Part shown: piece after piece, positions 1-5,969 of the stretch | Layout of the letters: each line of letters starts with the position of its first letter | Position numbering within the stretch: the first letter of the stretch is position 1 | Source of the DNA: Acidobacteriaceae bacterium | Lineage (GTDB): Bacteria; Acidobacteriota; Terriglobia; Bryobacterales; Bryobacteraceae | Length of the DNA: 8,751 bases | Assembly (NCBI GenBank): GCA_019244945.1 | Contig: JAFASD010000287.1 | Coordinates: 1-8,751 of the forward strand | Reading direction: 5' to 3' | Notes under the pieces: generated by a model | The model's database searches: none | Told to the model about the DNA's origin: nothing | Seen by the model: the letters and a program-made list of their open reading frames with translations, nothing else | Made by a program: the position numbers and the translations under genes

Positions 1-678
1 CGCAAGGAGGAGTGAAATGGCGAATCGGCGGCGAAGACCGGCCGCTGTTTCCAAGAGAACTGGTAGATGTCTCCGGACTTCGCCGATCCGGCTCCCCGGG
101 AGTAGCACCGCCAGGCGTTTCTCTTTGGGTAATCCGTGGCGTTCGAAGAATTCATCACGCGACGAACTCTTTCGAACCATTCTGGCCAAGGGGTGACCGA
201 TGTATGTGGCAGGGACGCCGCGCTCTCGAAACCAATTCTCTTCAAAAGGAAAGAGGCAGAAAACGTGGTTTATTAAGTTCCGCATCGTCTTCACGCGCCC
301 CTGCCGCCAAGCCCATACCTGCGGGGCGACCAGGTAAAACACGGGTACGGAGAGGCGCTTAAGATGACGCGCGAGACGCAGATTGAAATCCGGACTGTCG
401 GTGAGGAGCGCTGCATCCGGGCGATGCTGTTCCGCGAAACGGACGAGTTTCCGAAACTCTGCGTAAATGCCGGGAAGGTGGCTTACGACTTCGGCCAAGC
501 CGACCACGGCCAGTTTCGAGGAGTCGATGACCGGTTTCACTCCCGCCGCTTGCAGCCTAGGTCCGGCGCATCCGAAAAAATCGGGCTTGGGATCGGTTTC
601 GGACAGGCCGGAAACGACACCGGCGGCGTACATATCGCCCGACGCTTCGCCCACGGAAACTAAAAAACGCACTTTCAA
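1..678 (-). CDS. lpxB: lipid-A-disaccharide synthase (LpxB), N-terminal 226 residues, cut by window edge
   Basis: Glycosyltransferase family 19 enzyme that joins UDP-2,3-diacylglucosamine to lipid X to form the lipid A disaccharide at the cytoplasmic face of the inner membrane. The minus-strand reading frame is open over the whole stretch. It shows the N-terminal GEASGD motif (residues 10-15), the SPDFNLRLA stretch (95-103), APQVWAWRQGRVK (118-130), the FPFEENWFRERGVP segment (143-156), YIGHPL (159-164) and LLPGSR-GEVRRH (192-204), all typical of LpxB. The family is usually about 380 residues, so the C-terminal UDP-binding half lies beyond base 1. The start is uncertain: no ATG is available near the conserved N-terminus, so I chose TTG at 678-676 (MKVRFLVSVGEASGD). 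A GTG two codons further in (672-670) is the alternative, and neither has a clear Shine-Dalgarno. It is divergent from the 278-aa gene. Identification is secure; the start is not. Confidence 0.95.
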   Translation of the reverse strand, partial: MKVRFLVSVGEASGDMYAAGVVSGLSETDPKPDFFGCAGPRLQAAGVKPVIDSSKLAVVGLAEVVSHLPGIYAEFRKLVRFAEQHRPDAALLTDSPDFNLRLARHLKRLSVPVFYLVAPQVWAWRQGRVKTMRNLINHVFCLFPFEENWFRERGVPATYIGHPLARMVRKSSSRDEFFERHGLPKEKRLAVLLPGSRIGEVRRHLPVLLETAAGLRRRFAISLLLA

Positions 679-725
679 GTGTAGAACAGGAAGGCGACCC
701 GGTGGCCTGTGCCTGGGAACCGCTC

Positions 726-734
726 TGCTAGAAT
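726..734 (+). promoter_or_regulatory. extended -10 promoter candidate for the 278-aa gene
   Basis: The bases TGCTAGAAT match the extended -10 pattern TGnTAnAAT. They end 17 nt before the ATG at 752, which would give a start of transcription near 741 and a leader of about 10 nt. No good -35 hexamer lies 16-18 nt upstream (positions 706-711 read CCTGTG), which is tolerable for extended -10 promoters. The match is by eye only. The divergent lpxB gene must have its own promoter in or beyond this 73-nt gap; I see no convincing one. Confidence 0.4.
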
Positions 735-751
735 CGTGATCGAAAAAACAG

Positions 752-1588
752 ATGGCGATTCAGCGAGAGTCTGCCCCCACGAGCCCGGCGCAATCTGCTC
801 TCCTACGGCTGAGCGTGGGTCAATTCGCGGAAAGATTCCGGGGCGAAGTAATTCCGTTGAGCAACACGTTCGGCTACTTCTGTGCATCATTGCCAATGAG
901 CGACGAAGTGCTGAAGGAATATCTGGAAGAGCCGGTTGCTGCGCTTCCCCCGTCGCTTGCAGCCATGCTTCCGCGCGTTTCCATTTTGCTGGTGCCTTAC
1001 CTGGAGCGATCCGAACGCGGACCCGGCGCAACAAAGCGGAGGACTCGCGCAGCTTTGGAGAAACTCGCGGATTTTGTGGTAGCGGAGCGGCCGGCCGATG
1101 GACGCCAATCCTGGGCATCTCAGGTGAGCTTCGAAAACGAAACGGTTCTGGTCTTCGCGTTGAAGGAACAGGACGTGGCCGAATATCACTACCGGTTGTA
1201 TCGCCGGCTCGCCGCGCTAGTTGCGGACAAATGGTCTTCGGAAATAGCGGGGGCCTATAAAGCGATCGTTCGGGACGAGCTCACCAACAGCGTCCATGGC
1301 GAAGTGGATGACGAGAGCTGGCAGGCGAAACAATCCTTGCGCCGCCGGCAAACGAATATCAAGCGCGAAAGCCCTCTGTTCGCAGATTACGTTCGCCAAT
1401 CGTTTATCGACACGTTGACTTTGTATCTGCACGGCATCTGCTGCGATATCGATGTCGAGACGGGACCCCGGCAATTGCCCAGCCGCTATTTGAGGAAGCG
1501 TCTCAGTCTGTTGAAGTCCTTCTATCCGCCGCCTTCGGGCTACATTCTCTTTCCTGAAGAGAACGAACCGGGGAAGATTTCGGAATAG
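752..1588 (+). CDS. conserved-looking hypothetical protein, 278 aa
   Basis: I do not recognise this protein. It starts at ATG 752 and has only a weak purine run upstream (GAAAAAACAG). It is predicted soluble: there is no signal peptide and no membrane helix, and the most hydrophobic stretch is short (RVSILLVPYLE, about residues 75-85). The first half is rich in Leu, Pro and Glu (for example VLKEYLEEPVAALPPSLAAML, about 53-73). The middle carries a basic segment (KRRTRAALEK, about 95-104), and a second basic stretch is QSLRRRQTNIKR. Near the C-terminus a Cys-Cys pair sits in HGICCDIDVETG (Cys230-Cys231), followed by a basic RYLRKRLSLLK segment. The amino-acid composition is balanced and this frame is open for 278 codons, whereas overlapping frames give Arg/Ser/Cys-rich translations, so I take this as the real gene. 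It is divergent from lpxB and convergent with the HD hydrolase gene, with the two stop codons separated by a single base. Confidence 0.8.
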   Translation: MAIQRESAPTSPAQSALLRLSVGQFAERFRGEVIPLSNTFGYFCASLPMSDEVLKEYLEEPVAALPPSLAAMLPRVSILLVPYLERSERGPGATKRRTRAALEKLADFVVAERPADGRQSWASQVSFENETVLVFALKEQDVAEYHYRLYRRLAALVADKWSSEIAGAYKAIVRDELTNSVHGEVDDESWQAKQSLRRRQTNIKRESPLFADYVRQSFIDTLTLYLHGICCDIDVETGPRQLPSRYLRKRLSLLKSFYPPPSGYILFPEENEPGKISE

Positions 1589-1589
1589 A

Positions 1590-2168
1590 CTAGCTGGCTT
1601 GATTGTGCCCGGCCCCGGCAAGATCCAGTTCCGAGGCACGTGCTTTCATCGCTTCGATGCAGAATGCGATGTGCTCATCGAGCGGTACTCCGAGTTCCTG
1701 GGCTCCGTCGATAATGTCCTCCCGACTGACTTTTCGGGCGAAGGCTTTGTCTTTGAGCTTGCGCTTGACGGAGGGCACGTCAACCTCGTAAATGCTCCGC
1801 CCGGGCTTCACGTAAGCGCAAGCGGTCAAGAAGCCGGTTATTTCGTCACACGCAAATAGAGCGCGTTCGAGCAGCGATACCCGCGGTACGCCGCTATAAC
1901 TCGCGTGCGAAAGGATAGCGCGTCGGGTCACTTCGTCTACGCCGCGCTCGGCCAGAATGGCCTCACCCTTCATGGGGTGGTCCGGGGCTGCGGGATGAAT
2001 CTCCCAATCGAAGTCATGCAGCAGTGCAGTCGCTGCCCAGTGCTCCTGATCTTCACCGAATTTTCTGGCATAGGCCACCATGCACGCTTCCACGCCTAGC
2101 ATGTGGCTCCGCAAGCTCTCGCTCTGCACAAATTCGCAGACAACCCGCCAAGCTTCTTCTCTGGTCAT
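1590..2168 (-). CDS. HD-domain hydrolase, 192 aa
   Basis: Predicted metal-dependent phosphohydrolase of the HD superfamily. The ligand set H...HD...D is visible as His22 (in SLRSHMLG), His51-Asp52 (in ALLHDFDWE) and Asp108 (in LFACDEITG). Additional histidines at 58, 64 and 88 (ILSHASYSG) are also typical of the family. The substrate is unknown; relatives cleave nucleotides, cyclic nucleotides or other phosphate esters. The layout resembles the small single-domain predicted hydrolases often annotated simply as HD family hydrolase. The open frame extends 16 codons further upstream, to an ATG at 2216, but that would overlap the ligase by 38 nt. The ATG at 2168 has a strong Shine-Dalgarno and begins MTREEAWRVV at the natural helix start. 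It is the last gene of the leftward run, 10 nt downstream of the ligase and probably co-transcribed and translationally coupled with it. Confidence 0.88.
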   Translation of the reverse strand: MTREEAWRVVCEFVQSESLRSHMLGVEACMVAYARKFGEDQEHWAATALLHDFDWEIHPAAPDHPMKGEAILAERGVDEVTRRAILSHASYSGVPRVSLLERALFACDEITGFLTACAYVKPGRSIYEVDVPSVKRKLKDKAFARKVSREDIIDGAQELGVPLDEHIAFCIEAMKARASELDLAGAGHNQAS

Positions 2169-2175
2169 CGTTCTG

Positions 2176-2180
2176 TCCTC
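2176..2180 (-). promoter_or_regulatory. Shine-Dalgarno of the HD hydrolase, overlapping the ligase stop
   Basis: On the minus strand the ligase stop TGA (2181-2179) continues as TGAGGACAGAACG followed by ATG at 2168. The GAGGA core lies 7 nt from the ATG and shares bases with the ligase stop codon. This geometry decides the 2168 start over the upstream ATG at 2216 and suggests coupled translation. Confidence 0.75.
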
Positions 2181-3711
2181 AAAACGCCACGCCCGCCAAT
2201 TTCTGAACTGTGGCAAATGTATCAGCTTCGCTCGCCGATTTGTCCGGCCGATAGCGCTTCACGCGGGCGAAGCGCAGTGCAAGGCCGCTCTCATAACGCG
2301 GGCTGATCTGAATTTCATTAAATGCGATTTCCACCACCAATTTCGGTTCGAGATAGACGGTGTAGTTATCGCGCCCTATCTCCAGTTTGAGAAATTCTTG
2401 AGTTTGCCACGCCAGCATCTCGTCGGTTAGGCCTTTAAAGGTTTTACCGAGCATGGCGAAGCCGCCCTTTTCGGTATCCCGCGCGCCCAAGTGGAGGTTG
2501 CTTAACCAACCTTCCCGGCGCCCGTTGCCCCATTCCGCGGCCAAGACGACCAAGTCCAGTGTTCGCGCCCGCTTGATCTTGAGCCAGCTTTGGCCGCGCG
2601 CTCCGGCCGCATAGGCGGCTTGTCTGGATTTGGCCATGATCCCCTCATGCCCACGTTCGAGCGCGCCGTGGAGAAAGTCCTCAGCCTGTTCGCGATTGGA
2701 TGTGAAGAGATGAGGCACCAACGTAGAGGCGGGGGCAAGTCTTGCCAGTTCCTCAAACCGGCGTCTCTGCGGCTCATCGCTGAGTGGAGCGCCGTTCAGG
2801 TAAATCAGATCAAACCAGAACGGGGTCATCGGCAACTCGTCCATTACGCGATCGACATTCAGCTTCCGGCCAAATCTACGCATGGAAACCTGAAATGGGT
2901 GTGGGCGGCCTTGCTGGTCTAAACTAAGGACCTCGCCATCGAGGATTAGGTCTCGCCCGGGAAGCGATCGCACCGACTCGACGATTTCGGGAACGGCAGC
3001 GCTCACGTCATTGGACCGCCGGGAATAAACGATGACCTGATCTCCTGATTTATGCGCTTGCACGCGCGCGCCATCGAATTTGTATTCGAGTGCAGCTTCT
3101 CCTAGTCCTTCCAAAGCATCAGAAACGTCGGCGGCGGTTTGCGCGAGCATGGGCTGCACTGGGCGAAACAACTGAATCTCGAATTGAGAAAGGCCGGCTT
3201 CGCCTTTTTCGAGAACCGCGCGTGCGATACTCGCTCCGCCGCCGCCCATCATCGCGGCGCGGCGAATCCGCTCGGCCGGGATGCCGGAGGCCTTCGCCAA
3301 GGCATCCAGCATAATCCCTTCCAGCGCCCCTTGCCGCAGTTCACCGATCAGAAGACGAGTTAGAAACTGTTGCTCGGGTTTTGTCGCTCGGGCTAGAATG
3401 CGTTTCAGAAGTTCGCGTTTTCGCTGCTCGGAACCAGGGCCAGCTACAGCCGCAAGTTCTTGCAGGGCGCGGTCGACTTCCAGGATCTCGAGACTGCTGC
3501 TTTCCGCGGCCTCACTCGATCCGTCACGCAAAGTGGCGTACCCGATCCCTATTCGCCCCTGCCGGGTTGTGCCGGACAAAAACGCAACGGAGATTTCAAC
3601 CTCCTCTGGATTTAACTGTTTCAGAAGCGCCGTGAGGAGATCCGTCTTTTCTAAGCGTTTGGTCGTTTCCGCTATTCGGCGGGAGGTCTCGACGACTTGG
3701 GCGAGCAGCAT
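2179..3711 (-). CDS. lig: ATP-dependent DNA ligase, 510 aa
   Basis: Seals nicks in DNA through an enzyme-AMP intermediate made from ATP. The domain order is complete. An N-terminal DNA-binding domain spans about residues 1-175 (LLIGELRQGALEGIM at 120-134 is characteristic). The nucleotidyltransferase domain follows, with motif I EYKFDGAR (nucleophile Lys211), YSRR (229-232), motif III LILDGE (255-260), FDLIYLNG (300-307), motif IV EGIMAK (356-361) and motif V SWLKIK (375-380). An OB-fold domain runs to the end (KPRNxxExAF-like core seen as PKLVVEIAFNEIQ, then ALRFARVKRYRPDK). A length near 510 matches the archaeal-like bacterial LigB group rather than LigC or LigD, and no polymerase or nuclease domain is fused. 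The start ATG at 3711 gives the usual MLLAxVVETS opening; the upstream Shine-Dalgarno is weak. It lies 28 nt after the DUF5996 stop and 10 nt before the HD hydrolase. No Ku gene is present in this window. Confidence 0.96.
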   Translation of the reverse strand: MLLAQVVETSRRIAETTKRLEKTDLLTALLKQLNPEEVEISVAFLSGTTRQGRIGIGYATLRDGSSEAAESSSLEILEVDRALQELAAVAGPGSEQRKRELLKRILARATKPEQQFLTRLLIGELRQGALEGIMLDALAKASGIPAERIRRAAMMGGGGASIARAVLEKGEAGLSQFEIQLFRPVQPMLAQTAADVSDALEGLGEAALEYKFDGARVQAHKSGDQVIVYSRRSNDVSAAVPEIVESVRSLPGRDLILDGEVLSLDQQGRPHPFQVSMRRFGRKLNVDRVMDELPMTPFWFDLIYLNGAPLSDEPQRRRFEELARLAPASTLVPHLFTSNREQAEDFLHGALERGHEGIMAKSRQAAYAAGARGQSWLKIKRARTLDLVVLAAEWGNGRREGWLSNLHLGARDTEKGGFAMLGKTFKGLTDEMLAWQTQEFLKLEIGRDNYTVYLEPKLVVEIAFNEIQISPRYESGLALRFARVKRYRPDKSASEADTFATVQKLAGVAF

Positions 3712-3739
3712 AAAGAAGGCTGGCGGGCAGGCTTGGTGG

Positions 3740-4675
3740 CTAACGAATTGAGGCGGACATTGCGCCTGGAGATCGTTCTAGCGCGGCGCGATCCCAATCG
3801 CCTAGTCGGGCCGCAGCTTCGTACGAGCTCTGAAGGAAGTCGAGTACGGCGTCATTCGGCGAACTGGCTTGACGTACGTCGTCGTACTTGAGTATGAATT
3901 CGTGTAGCTCAGAACTATAGGAAGCCTGATGGGGCCAAAGCTGTTCTTTGGCCAAGCCAGCCGGTTCCGGCGCGGCATAGGCATAGAACGCCGGCGCGCC
4001 GAAGCCGCCATTTCCTGGCCAAAACCCGGCGCTGATCACCTCATGCGAATAGGCTTCGCGGGTAATCGCGTCCGCCTCTGGCCGGGGAGGCGCACGCCGG
4101 CCGGAGAATCGAGTCACAGCCAAATCAAAACTGCCCCAAAAAAAGTGCACCGGGCTGGATTTACCAATAAAGCGCGCACGGAAAATCTTGAAGAGCTTGT
4201 CCGAGCTTCCTAGAATGCACCAGAAACGGTAAGCAAATTCTTTGTCGTAAGAGGCATGTTGGTGATCTTCGGGAAAAGGAATCGCATCCTTCACCTCAGC
4301 GGGCATGGGATTGATCTTCACCTGGATATCCAATGAGCGCAGCAGATCCAGGTATTCTGCATAGAAATCAGCGACAGATTGAGGCCGAAGTTCCATCGAC
4401 CTGCTGTCCCCAGAACTTGTCCGGGCGTGTAGCCGATGGTCGATGAAATCGAACTCGATGTCGAACAGGCGGTCATGGTAAGGGATGGACGAGGTCGACA
4501 AGCCGCGCGGGCTCACGTAAAGGGGCACGTTCCACCAATGATTCACAAGCGGAGTAAGCTCCAGCCGTGTCTTGCCCACAATCTGGGTCCACATGTGAAG
4601 GGTTGTGGCCGTGTCTTCCCATTCTTCCCAGGGCAGGGCAGGCCAAGGCTCCAGTACGGACGGGTGTCCTGTCAT
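3740..4675 (-). CDS. DUF5996 family protein, 311 aa
   Basis: This matches my recollection of the DUF5996 family, whose function is unknown. Visible hallmarks are the N-terminal WPxLPWEEW segment (11-19), LHMWTQIVGKTRLELTP (26-42), NHWWNVPLYVSPRGL (45-59), HFFWGSFDLAVTRFSGR (177-193) and SHEVISAGFWPG (210-221). The family's aromatic C-terminal pattern follows, PAFYAYAAPEP (228-238), with a late WDRAALE. The density of Trp, His and Phe suggests an enzyme or ligand-binding fold, but no known catalytic signature is recognisable. The protein is soluble, with no signal peptide. The start at 4675 is preceded by AAGGGAAGACAC, an acceptable Shine-Dalgarno. It leads the downstream block DUF5996 - ligase - HD hydrolase; the 57-106 nt ahead of it could hold a promoter of its own. 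The co-location with a ligase is suggestive of a shared transcript, not of shared function. Confidence 0.85.
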   Translation of the reverse strand: MTGHPSVLEPWPALPWEEWEDTATTLHMWTQIVGKTRLELTPLVNHWWNVPLYVSPRGLSTSSIPYHDRLFDIEFDFIDHRLHARTSSGDSRSMELRPQSVADFYAEYLDLLRSLDIQVKINPMPAEVKDAIPFPEDHQHASYDKEFAYRFWCILGSSDKLFKIFRARFIGKSSPVHFFWGSFDLAVTRFSGRRAPPRPEADAITREAYSHEVISAGFWPGNGGFGAPAFYAYAAPEPAGLAKEQLWPHQASYSSELHEFILKYDDVRQASSPNDAVLDFLQSSYEAAARLGDWDRAALERSPGAMSASIR

Positions 4676-4731
4676 GTGTCTTCCCTTTATTGTGTTGCTT
4701 TATTTTGGGAGCCGCTTAAGCTCACCCTTCA

Positions 4732-4759
4732 ATTATGACCGTCGGATTATGGCCGTCGG
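4732..4759. repeat. 14-bp tandem direct repeat, two copies
   Basis: The unit ATTATGACCGTCGG (4732-4745) is followed immediately by ATTATGGCCGTCGG (4746-4759), differing at one base. On the minus strand each copy ends in CATAAT, a -10-like hexamer, so the duplication places two such boxes upstream of the DUF5996 gene; no matching -35 was found. The unit is not a multiple of three, so it alters the reading frame at the 3' end of any gene crossing it. Confidence 0.85.
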
Positions 4760-4900
4760 CTGCGCAGGAGTGTTCCGAGGTTTATCGGTTAGCCAGCCAT
4801 AACCCAGGCTCTCGCGCATAGAACAGTTCGGTTCTACCGCAATTATCCGATCGGTTCCATGTTCTCTGAGGATTTCGACTGCGAGGGTAGGATCTGATGA
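4733..4900 (-). other. probable out-of-frame C-terminal continuation of the small coupled gene
   Basis: From about base 4900 leftwards, the minus-strand frame one base further on from that of the 128-aa reading reads DPTLAVEILREHGTD, then RIIAVEPNCSMRESLGYGWL, and stops at 4735-4733. This looks like ordinary protein: alternating hydrophobic and charged residues with few rare codons. Over the same bases the 128-aa frame is rich in Arg, Asn, Ser and Trp and uses AGA and CGA repeatedly. Joining the two frames near 4890-4900 would give a protein of roughly 144 residues. I infer a single-base insertion, by mutation or sequencing error. The exact join point cannot be fixed without a homologue. Confidence 0.5.
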
Positions 4901-5168
4901 ACTCGGCCGGATCCAAATGTCCTTCACTGTCTGTGAAATTGATCGGGAAAGTGGGCATGGGCGCCATCCCCGCCCTTGCCCCGCTTGCCTCTGCCGCAAG
5001 ATGCAGATGGTAAGTCAATTCGAGCTCTTCCAGCAGGTCCTCGCGTTCAAAATCTTGGCAGCTCCAGTTTCTCCATTGGCGATGTTCCGCGATCTGCCGG
5101 AGTTTGGAACAGATCTCGGGCGTGTACCGATCAACAGCTCTCATGCCGGGAAGTGATGCAAGCGTCAC
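4782..5168 (-). CDS. small hypothetical protein, 128 aa as read, probably frameshifted near its 3' end
   Basis: I do not recognise this protein. It starts at GTG 5168, overlapping the preceding gene's TGA by four bases (GTGA), with a good Shine-Dalgarno GAGGAG five bases before the GTG, so its translation is probably coupled. An internal ATG (residue 9) lacks a ribosome binding site. The first 75 or so residues are convincing: a helix-like YTPEICSKLRQIAEH, an acidic EREDLLEELELTYHLHLAAEA segment, then GMAPMPTFPINFTDSEGH. After about residue 90 the frame becomes an unlikely string (for example RSYPRSRNPQRTWNRSDN), while a neighbouring frame becomes protein-like; see the entry for 4733-4900. 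No membrane segment or signal peptide. Its tight coupling to the CDF-C-domain protein suggests that the two act together. Confidence 0.6.
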   Translation of the reverse strand: MTLASLPGMRAVDRYTPEICSKLRQIAEHRQWRNWSCQDFEREDLLEELELTYHLHLAAEASGARAGMAPMPTFPINFTDSEGHLDPAEFIRSYPRSRNPQRTWNRSDNCGRTELFYAREPGLWLANR

Positions 5169-5962
5169 TCCAACTCCTCAAACGGCTCGATCTGAATAAA
5201 TACGTGCAGTATTTTTGAACTGTTGGCGCGAATCGCCTGTTGTACGCGTTCGGCTATGCCATATCCAGCGCGGACCGATAAGTCGGGGCTAACCGCCACG
5301 TTCAGGCCGACCACAAAAGCCGCGCCGCTACGTCCGACGAAGCATTCGCCTAAATTCATGACTCCTGGGACGTTTTGGGCAATTCCGCGAGCTTCCTCTT
5401 CGATTTCTTCCGGAGATGTTGAGGCGCGGCGATCTCGAATCACTCGAATTTCAAACAGGTGAACAGCTAATTTGCGCAGAGCGACGCTGCGTCCGGGAAG
5501 CATGTTGTACCAGAGAAATGGCGCGCTGAAGCCTTTTGTATTCGGAAGCCCGCGGACTCCATAGCGGGTCAGGATTTCCCGCGTTTCATCCAGCGGATCT
5601 ATTCGCACCGGCATCTCATCAGGCAGAGCGGAACGCTGCGCGACTACCTGCAGCGCCAGATCTGCATTGGTATTATCCAGTTCGAAGACTTTCACCTCGT
5701 CATATCCGGGCCTGCCGGGTCCCTGGTTCGACATGGTTTTGATGAGCTCTGGGATGGTGAAACATTTCTCGTACCAAAACGCCCCTGAACGCGCGGCGGA
5801 ACCAGCGCCAGTGGATTCGGTCGCGCCGCAGTAAAAACAATTAAACCGGCCCAGACGGTCATTGTTTTCGAATGCCCAGCCTACGTCCCCCAGCCGAAGC
5901 GTATTGAATGGAGAGCCGCTCCATCGCACGAACACGTATGCTCTGCCGCTATTGAGAGGCAT
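5165..5962 (-). CDS. 265-aa soluble protein with unknown N-terminal domain and cation-efflux-type C-terminal domain
   Basis: Residues about 183-260 resemble the cytoplasmic dimerisation domain of cation diffusion facilitators (ZT_dimer): an acidic helix SPEEIEEEARGIAQNVPGV, a strand-turn FVGRSGAAFVVGLNVAVSP, a helix SVRAGYGIAERVQQAI and a last strand ending in IQIEP. There are no transmembrane helices, so this is not a transporter. The His of the usual helix motif (as in aH-I-ae) is Gly/Tyr here (233-234), and the usual H-x-EP His is Gln257, so metal ligands appear lost. The N-terminal part (1-160) has AYVFVRWSGSPFN (8-20), LGDVGWAFE (24-32), a CFYCG pair (Cys42, Cys45), and ILTRYGVRGLP followed by FLWYNMLPG (149-157); I do not recognise it with confidence. 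The ATG at 5962 lies 7 nt after the AhpD-like gene's stop, with only a weak Shine-Dalgarno. It overlaps the small downstream gene by 4 nt. Confidence 0.82.
   Translation of the reverse strand: MPLNSGRAYVFVRWSGSPFNTLRLGDVGWAFENNDRLGRFNCFYCGATESTGAGSAARSGAFWYEKCFTIPELIKTMSNQGPGRPGYDEVKVFELDNTNADLALQVVAQRSALPDEMPVRIDPLDETREILTRYGVRGLPNTKGFSAPFLWYNMLPGRSVALRKLAVHLFEIRVIRDRRASTSPEEIEEEARGIAQNVPGVMNLGECFVGRSGAAFVVGLNVAVSPDLSVRAGYGIAERVQQAIRANSSKILHVFIQIEPFEELE
5174..5179 (-). promoter_or_regulatory. Shine-Dalgarno for the coupled GTG start at 5168
   Basis: On the minus strand GAGGAG (5179-5174) is followed by five bases and then GTG (5168-5166), whose last bases are part of the preceding gene's TGA. 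The site lies inside the 3' end of the 265-aa gene (encoding FEELE). It supports the GTG over the internal ATG as the true start. Confidence 0.7.
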
Positions 5963-5969
5963 TGCCGAA

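Noticed and set aside
12..362. Plus-strand 116-aa open frame at the left edge
   Set aside because: It is antisense to lpxB, whose motifs are unmistakable on the other strand; the composition is Arg/Gly/Pro-rich, as in shadow frames.
709..1260. Plus-strand 183-aa frame and minus-strand 147-aa frame (675-1118) overlapping the 278-aa gene
   Set aside because: Both are Arg/Ser/Cys-rich with no recognisable motif, and they conflict with the better 278-aa frame.
2169..2216. Upstream extension of the HD hydrolase to an ATG at 2216
   Set aside because: It would overlap the ligase coding region, lacks a good ribosome binding site and adds a non-family tail; the ATG at 2168 has a strong Shine-Dalgarno.
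4708..4728. Possible hairpin GGGAGC...GCTCACCC in the gap before the DUF5996 gene
   Set aside because: The stem is interrupted by a two-base bulge and no T run follows on either strand, so it is not a credible intrinsic terminator.
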